A stretch of 64,000 bases of DNA from Paenibacillus sp. TCA20 (GCF_000732325.1 NZ_BBIW01000004.1:1-64000); one strand, 5' to 3'. Numbered from the stretch's first letter, positions 27,127 through 37,217 are shown. Made by a program: numbers and translations. Notes: a model not told the origin generated them from the sequence alone.

Positions 27127-27141
27127 TTGAAAGCGCTTCAT
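27127..27141 (+). promoter_or_regulatory. Candidate cre site in the glpP leader
   Basis: TTGAAAGCGCTTCAT differs from the cre consensus at one position and contains the symmetric core AAGCGCTT. Located downstream of the predicted glpP promoter, it would allow glucose repression of the glycerol genes. Confidence 0.5.
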
Positions 27142-27181
27142 GCGTATATGCCAACAATTACCTTTATTAGAGGGAGGGCAT

Positions 27182-27739
27182 ATGGCTTTTCATTCACTGC
27201 CTATATTACCTGCAGTCAAGAGCATGAGAGAGCTGGAACGCGTATTGCACAGTCCTTATATGTATATCGTTCTACTCGATTCTCATGTCGCTCAGCTGAA
27301 GAATATTGTCAAGCTCGCTGAGCAGCATGGCAAGAAGATCCTTCTTCATGCCGATATGATCAATGGGCTCAAAAATGACGAGTACGCTGCCGAGTTTCTA
27401 TGCCAAGAGATTCGTCCCGCCGGTCTCATTTCGACCCGTGCCGGTGTCATCCGTGTAGCCAAGCAGAAGGGGCTGATCGCGATTCAACGCGTCTTTTTAC
27501 TTGATACCATTGCACTTGAGAAGAGCTATGTACTCATTGAGAAGACCCAGCCCGATTATATTGAAGTTCTTCCTGGTATTATGCCCCATATTATCAAAGA
27601 AGTTTCATCCAGAACTGGAATACCTATATTTGCAGGTGGTCTAATTCGAACCGTAGAGGATGTCGACAATGCCATTCAAGCGGGAGCAACATATGTAACC
27701 ACATCTAATCAGGAGCTTATCGCTCATTATCAAAAATAG
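27182..27739 (+). CDS. glpP: Glycerol-3-phosphate-responsive antiterminator
   Basis: A 185-residue RNA-binding antiterminator that, with glycerol-3-phosphate, lets transcription pass leader terminators of glp genes. HSLPILPAVKSMRELERVL, LLHADMINGLKNDEYAAEFL, ISTRAGVIRVAKQKGL and IFAGGLIRTVEDVDNAIQAG match the family throughout. The ATG at 27182 has GGGAGGG immediately upstream; the longer frame from 27140 lacks a ribosome site. It is 25 bases before glpK. Its likely target is the hairpin upstream of glpD at 35435-35500. Confidence 0.92.
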   Translation: MAFHSLPILPAVKSMRELERVLHSPYMYIVLLDSHVAQLKNIVKLAEQHGKKILLHADMINGLKNDEYAAEFLCQEIRPAGLISTRAGVIRVAKQKGLIAIQRVFLLDTIALEKSYVLIEKTQPDYIEVLPGIMPHIIKEVSSRTGIPIFAGGLIRTVEDVDNAIQAGATYVTTSNQELIAHYQK

Positions 27740-27749
27740 CATTGGTTAA

Positions 27750-29258
<1,509 letters not shown>

Positions 29259-29340
29259 TGGCACTGCAGGTTCCGAATGATCTGGTTCAGTAAAATGACA
29301 AAGGTGTTTCATTCACTGTTAAAGTGAGGAGAGCATAATT

Positions 29341-29505
29341 ATGTTAGCTGTTATCATATTGCTTCAGATTATTATCATTGGATACTTGATTAAAATTGAT
29401 GGAAAGCTTCCGAAGAGGGACGTTGTCGCCGATGCTGTACAAGAAGCAATGGAACGAGATGAGAAAATTCGCAAGGAAAAGGAACGAAGTCAATCAACAA
29501 ATTGA
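29341..29505 (+). CDS. Small single-span membrane protein, 54 residues
   Basis: Not a recognised family. The product has one N-terminal membrane span (LAVIILLQIIIIGYLIKI) followed by a short charged, helical tail ending in ERDEKIRKEKERSQSTN. The ATG at 29341 has GAGGAGAG 8 bases upstream, and the preceding TCACT/AGTGA hairpin could lie in its leader. The good ribosome site and sensible membrane-plus-charged-tail design support a real gene. It follows glpK by 82 bases and could be cotranscribed. Confidence 0.6.
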   Translation: MLAVIILLQIIIIGYLIKIDGKLPKRDVVADAVQEAMERDEKIRKEKERSQSTN

Positions 29506-29520
29506 TATGGTATTGCAATG

Positions 29521-29584
29521 ATTGGAAGATTGGAAGATTGGTAGATTGGTAGTGTGGCAGAGAGGCAGAGAGGCAGAAATGCAG
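29521..29584. repeat. Degenerate 8-bp tandem repeat, eight units
   Basis: The units read ATTGGAAG twice, ATTGGTAG twice, TGTGGCAG, AGAGGCAG twice and AAATGCAG. The gradual change along the array suggests successive slippage events. It lies just after the 54-codon gene and is not coding. Confidence 0.85.
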
Positions 29585-29611
29585 AGATGGCGGTTCTTGT
29601 GCTGCTCCGGT

Positions 29612-29720
29612 AGTGAATATTCCGTCGATCGTTCTTGGACAGGGATGGCAGTGAATTGTCTATAAGGAAGCCATCCCTGTCCAAATACGAACGCTGTCGC
29701 TTCTCCCTGAATATTTCACT
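29612..29720. repeat. 109-bp imperfect palindrome (MITE- or REP-like)
   Basis: A core perfect 15-bp stem (TTGGACAGGGATGGC at 29634-29648 / GCCATCCCTGTCCAA) is extended outward by CGTTC/GAACG, CGA/TCG and AGTGAATATTC/GAATATTTCACT. It codes for nothing recognisable. The size and symmetry suit a small non-autonomous element or a transcribed structured RNA. Confidence 0.75.
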
Positions 29721-29755
29721 CCCTCCGCAAGTGGAACCGCAAGTAGAAGCAGCTC

Positions 29756-29852
29756 TCCCCTCCTCAAACGGGAGGGGGAGTAGTAAAGTCCGGCTTGGCA
29801 TTCGCGAGCCGGACTTTGATTTGGGTCGGTTCATTGACTTGGGTAATGAACC
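29756..29852. repeat. Three further hairpins, one terminator-like
   Basis: A GC-rich hairpin (CTCCCCTCC / GGAGGGGGAG) lies near 29755-29780. A perfect 11-bp stem (AAAGTCCGGCT / AGCCGGACTTT) at 29785-29817 could terminate transcription in either direction. A third stem (GGTTCATT / AATGAACC) lies at 29828-29852. Together with the upstream repeats, this makes 29506-29895 a gene-free, structure-rich region. Confidence 0.7.
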
Positions 29853-29895
29853 TAGCAAGGCTAAAAATGGGGAAGGTTCATTTCTCAGTAATGGT

Positions 29896-30903
29896 TTAAA
29901 CCAGGAATTTGTTCTTAAGCTGTGTTCTTTCTTCCTCGGTAATGCCAAGGCCCTCGTGAAGGTAGTTCTCAAATGTTCCATAGTTATCGTCGATCGCTTC
30001 CAGCGAAGCTCGGATAAAGGCAGCCTTCATCATTTCTGGAATCCCATTTTTCAGTTCAGGCATTTGATCCATGTATTGTTTATAATCTTCCTCTTTACTT
30101 GAGGACAGGAATCGCTGCATGAGTCCATCAAGCGCCAGGTTGGTAAGCTCATAATCTTCAATAACTACTTCGCGAGGCACTCCAAGCGTTAAGAGAATCA
30201 GTGCACATACGACACCCGTACGGTCTTTACCCGCAGCACAGTGGAACAAGGAGGTGTCGCGATCTTCTTTCAGAAGCTCATGCAGGATAAGCGAGCATTT
30301 ATTTGTGTTCAAGATCATCGCCTTATAGCCTGCATTCAGGTCAAGTCCAATCTTCTGCATTTCTTGCGGACTTGCTTCGGCCATAAAAGGGATATTCGTG
30401 TTGATCGCTTTACCGATTGCAGGGCTAGGGCGGCTTGTAACTTCAAAATCACTGCGAAGATCACAGATCCAATCAATTCCCAGAGCATCTGCGGTCTTCA
30501 GGTCCTGTTCACTCAGTTCATGCAGATCTGCGGAACGCAGGAGCATTCCCCAGCGGGTTGTCCGTCCATCCTCTGTATGATATCCGCCCATATCACGGAA
30601 ATTGACCACTCCATCGGTGTGAATCATACGGTCAGTTACGGTAGTGACGGAGCCATCATTAAACTTTATATGATAATAGCTGCGCCCAGGAAACGGCGTT
30701 CTTGTAAAGGATGCACCTACCGGCTCGATCTGAACATCAAGTGGTGTGCTGCTGCTCTCATCAAATTCAGGGCTGGCTGAGAGGTAGATCGCTTCGGCCT
30801 TAAGGCTCTCTGGCATATTCCAGGCGAGCGTAATGATATTATTGCTGGTGTATTTCGCTTGTACAACCGGTCCTTGCTCCAATGATGGGTTAAATGTAGA
30901 CAT
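29896..30903 (-). CDS. Tyrosine-protein phosphatase (Y_phosphatase3 type)
   Basis: A 335-residue protein. An N-terminal beta-rich domain of about 90 residues (ITLAWNMPESLKAEAIYLSA) precedes the phosphatase fold, with GVVNFRDMGGYHTEDGRTTRWG and the catalytic P-loop HCAAGKDRTGVVC (Cys-x5-Arg). Such enzymes dephosphorylate phosphotyrosine or small phosphate esters. There is no signal peptide. AAAGGAGGA precedes the ATG at 30903. It is 84 bases downstream of phnE on the same strand, so it may belong to the phn operon and act on an imported compound. Confidence 0.85.
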   Translation of the reverse strand: MSTFNPSLEQGPVVQAKYTSNNIITLAWNMPESLKAEAIYLSASPEFDESSSTPLDVQIEPVGASFTRTPFPGRSYYHIKFNDGSVTTVTDRMIHTDGVVNFRDMGGYHTEDGRTTRWGMLLRSADLHELSEQDLKTADALGIDWICDLRSDFEVTSRPSPAIGKAINTNIPFMAEASPQEMQKIGLDLNAGYKAMILNTNKCSLILHELLKEDRDTSLFHCAAGKDRTGVVCALILLTLGVPREVVIEDYELTNLALDGLMQRFLSSSKEEDYKQYMDQMPELKNGIPEMMKAAFIRASLEAIDDNYGTFENYLHEGLGITEEERTQLKNKFLV

Positions 30904-30987
30904 AATAAAATCCTCCTTTAGATTTCGATGAACATAACAGGCTCAAAATTCATTAAACCGATTCATAAATTGAATCGACTTCACATC

Positions 30988-31827
30988 TTAACTCTTACGT
31001 GTTTTCAATTTCATTTTATACCTATTCGCAATGAACTCCACGCTGAACACCATGACGAAGACGACCAGGCCGACAAACAAAGCTGCCGCAAAATTGTAGG
31101 ATTTCATCGCATGCGTCATTTCAAATCCGATCCCGCCGGCACCGACTGCACCGAGAATGGTGGATTCGGCAATACCGCCTTCGAGCTGGAGTACACACCA
31201 GGCGATGAACGCCGTTTTCACCGTAGGTAGCACACCCTGCATTACGATCTGCAGCCAGCTGGCTCCAGTTGCCCGCATCGCTTCAAGCACACCCTTGTCG
31301 ATCTCTTCGAGTGACTGGGCAAATACTTTGACGAGCATACCTGCAGCAGATACGGCGATGGCCAGGACGCCAGGAAGTGGCCCAAGTCCGACAGACACGA
31401 TGAAGATGAGCGCCCACACAATGGTAGGAATCGCACGCAGCAGAGAGGCTGCGCTTTGGATAACCCATGCAATCAAGGGATGTGGTGTCAGGTTGCTTGC
31501 TGCGAGAAAGGACAGGAAGAACGCAACGACTATACCCAGCACGGAGCCAATAATGGCCACTTGCAGTGATTCTACGGCAGCGAGCAGGACATGCTTCCAG
31601 GCAGAGAAATCAGGAGGGAACATCGTCCCCACATAACCCCACAGCTTCGTGAAGCCCTCAGCAATCTTGGCATAATCAAACTGCAGCTGCAGGAGACTGA
31701 ATATAAACAGTACAGCGACCAGCGGAAGACCGATCACAACCAGCTTATTTTTCTTCGGCTTCGGCGGCTCGACCGTCGATGTCAGCACCGTAAAGGATGG
31801 TTTAGGCCCGTTTAGCTGCATACTCAT
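30988..31827 (-). CDS. phnE: Phosphonate-type ABC transporter permease (second PhnE)
   Basis: A 279-residue permease with about six membrane spans (LVVIGLPLVAVLFIFSLLQL first) and the conserved EAA-like loop GVLEAMRATGASWLQIVMQG. It is 26% longer at the N terminus than minimal PhnE proteins. The start at 31827 overlaps the upstream permease stop by 4 bases (ATGA). The pair of PhnE proteins probably forms a heterodimeric channel for phosphonate, phosphite or a phosphate ester. Confidence 0.88.
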   Translation of the reverse strand: MSMQLNGPKPSFTVLTSTVEPPKPKKNKLVVIGLPLVAVLFIFSLLQLQFDYAKIAEGFTKLWGYVGTMFPPDFSAWKHVLLAAVESLQVAIIGSVLGIVVAFFLSFLAASNLTPHPLIAWVIQSAASLLRAIPTIVWALIFIVSVGLGPLPGVLAIAVSAAGMLVKVFAQSLEEIDKGVLEAMRATGASWLQIVMQGVLPTVKTAFIAWCVLQLEGGIAESTILGAVGAGGIGFEMTHAMKSYNFAAALFVGLVVFVMVFSVEFIANRYKMKLKTRKS

Positions 31828-32615
31828 ATGATCCGCTCCCTTACGCGATTGGTAATCGTTTCAACGACAAGGACGATGACGAGCACGAGCAGAACGGCCA
31901 TGCTGGCTTCCTGGTACTGAAACAATTTCAATTTGGATTGCAAAATAAATCCGAGACCGCCGCCGCCCACCATACCGACGATCGTGGAGGCGCGAACGTT
32001 AATTTCAAAGTTGTACAAGGTCCAGCCGATAAAGCCAGGCAGAAACTGCGGAATGACGGCTTGAGACAGCACTTGAAAATAACTTCCGCCCGATGCGCGG
32101 ACGGCCTCAACCTGTCCCATATCAATTTCTTCAAGCACCTCGGCAAAAGAGCGGGTCAGCATTCCGATTGAGATCAGAATGAGGGACATCGTTCCTACGA
32201 CCGCACCGAGTCCGAATGCAGCAACAAGCAGGATCGTCCAAATAATGACCGGGATATTCCGGAAGAGCGACGTTGCCGCCCGAACGAATACCTGCAGGTA
32301 AGGGTGCGGGCTCGTTGTCGCCGCAGCCAGGAAGGACAATAGTCCAGCAACAATAGAGCCGATTACCATCGCAACGACACTCATATATAACGTCTGCAGA
32401 GCAGGCTCTACGAGCTGGGACAGGGAAGAGAAGTCCGGCGGCAGAAAGTCGAAAAAGATAAATCGGAAGCTCTCACCAACGCCTGTAAACAGAGCTCCGA
32501 GAGTAAACTCAGCACCGATGGAGGACCAGATTACGAGGGCAAGCAGCACGATGACAAACAGAATTGTTTGAGTGCGTTTCATTTTACGGGCAGATTGCAT
32601 TTGTGCCGCATTCAT
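31824..32615 (-). CDS. phnE: Phosphonate-type ABC transporter permease (first PhnE)
   Basis: A 263-residue permease with a cytoplasmic start (MQSARKMKRTQTILF) and six predicted spans. The ATPase contact loop reads GQVEAVRASGGSYFQVLSQA. AAGGAG is 9 bases upstream of the ATG, inside the end of phnC, and only one base separates the two genes. It pairs with the second PhnE. Confidence 0.88.
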   Translation of the reverse strand: MNAAQMQSARKMKRTQTILFVIVLLALVIWSSIGAEFTLGALFTGVGESFRFIFFDFLPPDFSSLSQLVEPALQTLYMSVVAMVIGSIVAGLLSFLAAATTSPHPYLQVFVRAATSLFRNIPVIIWTILLVAAFGLGAVVGTMSLILISIGMLTRSFAEVLEEIDMGQVEAVRASGGSYFQVLSQAVIPQFLPGFIGWTLYNFEINVRASTIVGMVGGGGLGFILQSKLKLFQYQEASMAVLLVLVIVLVVETITNRVRERII

Positions 32616-32616
32616 G

Positions 32617-33384
32617 TCAGGCGGTCTCCTTCACTTGGGAATTAGTCTGGTTGTAGATCAGCCGGATCATCTCGTCTGTAAGCTCATCTGGTGTTCCATC
32701 GAATACTTTGGTACCTTTGTGAATGCCGATAATACGGGATGCATATTTCTTCGCAATGTCTACTTGATGCAGATTACATAGACAAGCGATGCCTTCCTCA
32801 TTACAGATCGTGTACAAATAGTTCATGATCGTTTCTGATGAAGCGGGGTCCAGACTCGCGATCGGCTCGTCAGCAAGAATCAGATCGGGTCTTTGCGCAA
32901 GTGCGCGGGCAATCCCTACCCGCTGCTGCTGTCCACCGCTCAGCTCGTCGGCCCGCTTATACATTTGTTCAAACAAACCGACGCGCTGCAGCATCTTCTT
33001 CGCAGCTTCTGTATCTGATTTGGAGAAGAGGCCAAGGGCTCCCTTGAACGCACTCATGTAGCCCAATCGGCCATGAAGTACGTTTCTTAGTACGGACACA
33101 CGGGTGACAAGATTATATCCCTGAAAAATCATACCCATATGACGACGCAGCTCGCGCAGCCTTTTGCCCTTAATCCCCATCGTTTCGCTGCCTTTAAACT
33201 GGATTTTGCCGTCCGTTGGCTCAATCATCCGGTTCAGGCTGCGAAGCAGGGTGCTTTTTCCCGCTCCGCTCGGCCCGATGACAACAACGAATTCTCCCGG
33301 ATTAATTGTAAGATCAAGGTTATCAAGCGCCTTCGTGCCGTCAGGATATACTTTGGACAAACCTTCCACTTGTAGTAGTGTCAT
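32617..33384 (-). CDS. phnC: Phosphonate-type ABC transporter ATP-binding protein
   Basis: A 255-residue ATPase. Walker A is [12 protein letters not shown], the signature is [16 protein letters not shown] and Walker B is [12 protein letters not shown], with the switch His in CLCNLHQVD. The start at 33384 (MTLLQVEGL) is set by GGGGAGGA with suitable spacing; the frame opens 21 bases earlier. It energises the two PhnE permeases. Confidence 0.92.
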   Translation of the reverse strand: MTLLQVEGLSKVYPDGTKALDNLDLTINPGEFVVVIGPSGAGKSTLLRSLNRMIEPTDGKIQFKGSETMGIKGKRLRELRRHMGMIFQGYNLVTRVSVLRNVLHGRLGYMSAFKGALGLFSKSDTEAAKKMLQRVGLFEQMYKRADELSGGQQQRVGIARALAQRPDLILADEPIASLDPASSETIMNYLYTICNEEGIACLCNLHQVDIAKKYASRIIGIHKGTKVFDGTPDELTDEMIRLIYNQTNSQVKETA

Positions 33385-33462
33385 ATTAAAAAATCCTCCC
33401 CACATTTCAAATACTCAGCTTATTTGAATCAAATTTATCTTCGCTATGAATTACGAAATTCA

Positions 33463-34392
33463 TTATTTGCTTAACAGTTCTTCTGGAGACATATCAAGTG
33501 CCTCTGCAACATCACGAATTGGATCAAAGTCGCTGTCACTGCCTTCTACAAAACGGGATGCCCCCATACTCTCAAGGAAGCTAGGATTCTTCTCATGGTA
33601 ATCCACCATAAGCTCACGCAGCTGTGTTACCAGTTCTTCAGGCAAATCCTGACGATACAAAAGCGGCGCACCGCCGACAATCGGCTCGGATTCAGCAATC
33701 ACACGGTAATCATCTTCGCTCACAAGACCGGATTCTGCCATCATAGGTACCATGAGGCTTGAAGTACCGATCGCATCTGCATTGCCGTTAGCCAGCGCAA
33801 GCAGGGATTTGTCATGTCCACCGGAGAAAGCAACACTGCCGAAGAAGGAATCCAGCTCTTCATTCGTCAGGTCAAGCTCTTTCATAAGCGTTGCACGCGG
33901 GTATAGATTGCCGGAAGTGGATGCTGGATCAGCGAACAAGAAATCTTTGCCTTTCAGATCCTGTACCGTTTGATAAGGAGAATCCTTCTGAACCAGAATT
34001 ACAGTATTCGATGGTTGATCACTTTCTGAACGGACAAGCAGCTTGGCGTTAGCGCGTTCTGTAGCAATGATGTATCCGAATGGACCGATCATGCCGATTT
34101 CAATCTTGCCTGCACGCAGTGCTTCAATAACCATGTTGTAATCTTCAGCTACAAAAATTTCAGCAGGAATGCCGGTTGCTTCTGTAATATCTGCGGCCAG
34201 CTGTTCCTGCGAACGATTCATCTCGCCTTCTTCACTTGGCATCATCCCAATTCGAATGACCTCCGGCATGCCGCCCTCACCTTCACCAGAGGTTGAGCTT
34301 GCCTCGGCACCGCAGCCAGACAGAATAACGAGCATAAGTACAAGTGATACGATTAAGCTTTGACGACCTTTACGACCCCTATTTTTCAACAT
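33463..34392 (-). CDS. phnD: Phosphonate/phosphite-type substrate-binding lipoprotein
   Basis: A 309-residue lipoprotein, lipobox LVILSGCGAE (Cys at about residue 27). The binding domain has RIGMMPSEEGEMNRSQEQLA, KIEIGMIGPFGYIIA and FADPASTSGNLYPRATLM, all typical of the PhnD/PtxB family. It is the first gene of phnDCEE, divergent from a GntR regulator. GGGAGGA precedes the ATG. The exact phosphorus ligand cannot be told from sequence; no C-P lyase genes are nearby. Confidence 0.9.
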   Translation of the reverse strand: MLKNRGRKGRQSLIVSLVLMLVILSGCGAEASSTSGEGEGGMPEVIRIGMMPSEEGEMNRSQEQLAADITEATGIPAEIFVAEDYNMVIEALRAGKIEIGMIGPFGYIIATERANAKLLVRSESDQPSNTVILVQKDSPYQTVQDLKGKDFLFADPASTSGNLYPRATLMKELDLTNEELDSFFGSVAFSGGHDKSLLALANGNADAIGTSSLMVPMMAESGLVSEDDYRVIAESEPIVGGAPLLYRQDLPEELVTQLRELMVDYHEKNPSFLESMGASRFVEGSDSDFDPIRDVAEALDMSPEELLSK

Positions 34393-34629
34393 GTTATATC
34401 CTCCCGATATTGAAGTTCAACTTCTGTGGTACACAAGTAGGATACAAGTTGAGTGTAAGAAGAATGTATCGGCAATTTTGTTGATTTGTAAAATATTCGG
34501 CAGGGTTGCGGCCTTTCTTCGCGTATTGTTAATATGAGGTAAAATGATATCGAAAATATAGATATTTTGTTCGAACTGTGATAACAATCGAGTGTGAGTA
34601 TAAGTCATGGGCAGAAAGGGACTACATAA
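34393..34629. other. Divergent regulatory region between phnD and gntR
   Basis: Gene-free. It contains an inverted pair TTGTT-N11-AACAA at 34567-34587 close to the GntR start and another pair CAACTT/AAGTTG near 34408-34453 close to phnD. These are weak candidates for the regulator's operator sites. Confidence 0.35.
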
Positions 34630-35286
34630 ATGATGAAAAAAAACTCGCTGGTTGATACGGCATACACGCTGCTGCGTGATCAAATCGTTCGCGGGGAATT
34701 AATGCCAGGGACGCTGCTGTCAGAGAATGAGCTGTCCGTAGATTTTCAGATGAGCCGGACACCTGTCCGTCATGCCATCGCTCGTCTGGAGTCAGAAGGA
34801 TATGTAACAGCACTTAAGAACCGTGGAGTCCTGGTCAAGGAAATGAACAGCAAGGAATTCATCGATTTGAATGAACAAATTCAGGCCATGCTCTTCTACT
34901 GCTTCGAGGTAATGAAGGACCGCGGCAGAGATATTTATATAGATCTCGAATCACTGGCTGCCCATGTAGAGGCACAGCGGATTGCAGAGCAGAATAATAA
35001 TTATGTGTCTTATATCGAGCATCATTTTCTGTTCATGAGGGAGATCGTAGAGTCGATTGGTAACACCGTGATGCTGAGTACCTTCGATTCCTTTAAGGAT
35101 AAATTGGGAATGTATGCGATTGTCCGGTTCAAGCTAACGCCTCACATCAAGCACTATAGCGCGATAGGAATTAACCGGGATACGCTGAAGGTGCTGGAGG
35201 AGCAGAATTATAAAGCTGCCCAGGAGGTTGTGCTGTCACTGAGCCGTATATCGAGGGAGCGTATGCTGGCTACTGGACAGTTTTAG
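34630..35286 (+). CDS. GntR family transcriptional regulator
   Basis: A 218-residue regulator. Residues 5-75 form a GntR winged helix (LRDQIVRGELMPGTLLSENELS, MSRTPVRHAIARLESEGYV). The C-terminal 140 residues are helical and resemble FCD-type effector domains, but the metal-binding His pattern is incomplete. AAAGGGA lies 8 bases before the ATG. Its divergence from phnD suggests it controls the phn operon; it could also act on glpD, 250 bases downstream. Confidence 0.85.
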   Translation: MMKKNSLVDTAYTLLRDQIVRGELMPGTLLSENELSVDFQMSRTPVRHAIARLESEGYVTALKNRGVLVKEMNSKEFIDLNEQIQAMLFYCFEVMKDRGRDIYIDLESLAAHVEAQRIAEQNNNYVSYIEHHFLFMREIVESIGNTVMLSTFDSFKDKLGMYAIVRFKLTPHIKHYSAIGINRDTLKVLEEQNYKAAQEVVLSLSRISRERMLATGQF

Positions 35287-35371
35287 CACGAAAGAGAAGA
35301 GCATACTTTTCGTCAACGAGGTAAGCATAAACAGATAGTCGGTTTTAAAAATCCCAATTACAGTTAAAGGT

Positions 35372-35399
35372 TTGCATTACGGTTAACCCGTGTTATGAT
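35372..35399 (+). promoter_or_regulatory. SigA promoter of glpD
   Basis: TTGCAT at 35372-35377, a 16-base spacer, and TATGAT at 35394-35399. Transcription would start near 35406, just before the leader terminator. Confidence 0.6.
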
Positions 35400-35434
35400 A
35401 GTTGTAACAAGTTAATAGTTGTCAGGAGACGAGG

Positions 35435-35500
35435 AGAGACCGCGAATACATTATTTGGCGCCATGCCATTAATGTTTATTTCGTGGTCTCTTTTTCTGTT
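35435..35500 (+). terminator. Leader terminator of glpD, likely GlpP antitermination target
   Basis: An extended stem (AGAGACCGCGAA with complement TTCGTGGTCTCT, plus inner TACATTA/TAATGT) is followed by TTTTTCTGTTTTC. It lies between the glpD promoter and gene. In Bacillus, GlpP with glycerol-3-phosphate prevents termination at exactly this position. Confidence 0.8.
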
Positions 35501-35534
35501 TTCTGTGTAAATACAAGAAGCGGAGGTCATACGT

Positions 35535-37190
35535 ATGACAGGATTTGCTGAAATGAACAGAACGGATGCCATAACGGCAATGAGCAAGGAGAACTTTGAT
35601 TTGTTGATTATAGGCGGCGGTATAACCGGCGCGGGCATTGCACTAGATGCCGTGACTCGGGGAATGAAGGTTGCCCTCGTTGAAATGCAGGATTTCGCAG
35701 CAGGTACTTCCAGCCGTTCCACGAAGCTCGTGCATGGAGGACTGCGTTATTTGAAGCAGATGCAGATCGATGTTGTCGCTGAGGTCGGGAAGGAGCGCGC
35801 CATCGTTTACGAGAATGGACCGCATGTGACGACACCGGAGTGGATGCTGCTCCCCTTCTATGAAGGGGGCACATTTGGTAAGTTCATGACTTCCATTGGA
35901 CTTCGTGTTTACGATTTTTTGGCGGGGGTGAAGCGAAGCGAGCGCCGGGTTATGCTCAGCAAGGAGAAGACGCTCAGCAAGGAGCCCCTGCTGAAGAAAG
36001 AAGGAATGCTGGGCGGCGGCTACTACGTGGAATACCGGACGGATGATGCACGACTAACGATTGAAGTTATGAAGGAAGCTGTGAAGAATGGGGCTCTCGC
36101 CATAAACTACGTCAAGGCAAACTCGTTCATTTATAAAGACGGCAAGGTGTGCGGTATCCAGGCGAAGGATCTGATTGGTGGCTCCGACTTTACCATACAT
36201 GGAGCGAAGGTCGTGAATGCGACCGGTCCTTGGGTCGATCAGCTGAGAGAGAAGGACCAATCGAGGCAAGGGAAAGTGCTCCAGCATACCAAAGGCATTC
36301 ATCTTGTTATTGATCAAAGCCGGTTTCCACTGAAGCAGGCGATCTATTTTGACACACCGGATGGACGAATGGTATTCGCTATTCCACGTGACGGCAAGGC
36401 ATATGTGGGGACGACGGATACGGTATATAAAGAAGAACTCGCGAATCCTATTATTGAAAAAGAGGATGCCGAGTATGTTATCAAAGCGATTAACTATATG
36501 TTCAGTGATCTGGACATTACGATCGATGATGTCGAATCCGGCTGGGCGGGTATTCGTCCCCTTATTTTTCAGGAAGGAAAGAGTGCCTCAGAAATATCAC
36601 GGAAGGACGAAATTTGGCAGTCTAACTCCGGTCTGATCACGATTGCGGGAGGCAAGCTGACTGGTTATCGCAAGATGGCGGAGAACGTTGTGGATCTGAC
36701 TGCGAAACTATTGCATAACGAAGGAAAAGGGCCTTTCAAGGCATGCCAAACGGTTCGTATGCCGATATCAGGCGGGCATGTCGGGGGAAGTGCGGGCTAC
36801 CCTGCATTTGTGCAGCGAATGACGGAGGTCGGTATGCGGCATGGACTGACTCAGGCAGATGCGGTACGGCTGTCACACATGTACGGATCGAATGCAGAAC
36901 GGTTATTCCAGCATACGGAAGGCAGTGAACAATCTCTTGGCAACAATCTGCCGATGGAGGTGCTCATGCAGCTGAATTATGCAATGAAGGAAGAGATGGC
37001 GGTAACGCCAGCCGACTTTTTCATCCGCCGAACAGGAGCGCTCTTCTTCCATATGGACTGGGTTAAGAAATATAAAGCTCCCGTCATTGAGTACATGTCG
37101 AAGGTGAATGGCTGGACAGAGGTCGAGCAGCAGATCTATACACAGGAGCTGGACCAGCTTATCACAGAAGCGAAGCCGGCAGCAGGCTGA
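35535..37190 (+). CDS. glpD: Aerobic glycerol-3-phosphate dehydrogenase
   Basis: A 551-residue membrane-associated flavoenzyme that oxidises glycerol-3-phosphate to dihydroxyacetone phosphate and feeds electrons to menaquinone. The FAD-binding LLIIGGGITGAGIALDAVTRG, GTSSRSTKLVHGGLRYLKQ and GGKLTGYRKMAENV are conserved. The length is that of Bacillus GlpD. GGAGGT is 7 bases from the ATG. The gene lies 6 kb from glpP-glpK, separated by the phn locus, and is controlled by its own leader. Confidence 0.95.
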   Translation: MTGFAEMNRTDAITAMSKENFDLLIIGGGITGAGIALDAVTRGMKVALVEMQDFAAGTSSRSTKLVHGGLRYLKQMQIDVVAEVGKERAIVYENGPHVTTPEWMLLPFYEGGTFGKFMTSIGLRVYDFLAGVKRSERRVMLSKEKTLSKEPLLKKEGMLGGGYYVEYRTDDARLTIEVMKEAVKNGALAINYVKANSFIYKDGKVCGIQAKDLIGGSDFTIHGAKVVNATGPWVDQLREKDQSRQGKVLQHTKGIHLVIDQSRFPLKQAIYFDTPDGRMVFAIPRDGKAYVGTTDTVYKEELANPIIEKEDAEYVIKAINYMFSDLDITIDDVESGWAGIRPLIFQEGKSASEISRKDEIWQSNSGLITIAGGKLTGYRKMAENVVDLTAKLLHNEGKGPFKACQTVRMPISGGHVGGSAGYPAFVQRMTEVGMRHGLTQADAVRLSHMYGSNAERLFQHTEGSEQSLGNNLPMEVLMQLNYAMKEEMAVTPADFFIRRTGALFFHMDWVKKYKAPVIEYMSKVNGWTEVEQQIYTQELDQLITEAKPAAG

Positions 37191-37217
37191 GACGATTCAG
37201 AACAGATCATGATTAAG

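Larger units (their letters stand above)
26850..27181. other. 332-base divergent regulatory region between nagE and glpP
   Basis: It contains promoters on both strands and two cre-like sites (listed separately). On the minus strand, arms TTTGCATA and TATGCAAA at about 26882-26922 enclose a smaller AGCT/AGCT hairpin in the nagE leader. No gene is seen. Confidence 0.55.

Noticed and set aside
29490..30102. Overlapping open frames on both strands across the hairpin region
   Set aside because: They run through palindromes and a tandem repeat, lack ribosome sites and continue antisense into the phosphatase gene.
34408..34587. GntR operator sites
   Set aside because: Two inverted pairs (CAACTT/AAGTTG and TTGTT/AACAA) are too short and too widely spaced to call firmly; mentioned only as weak candidates.
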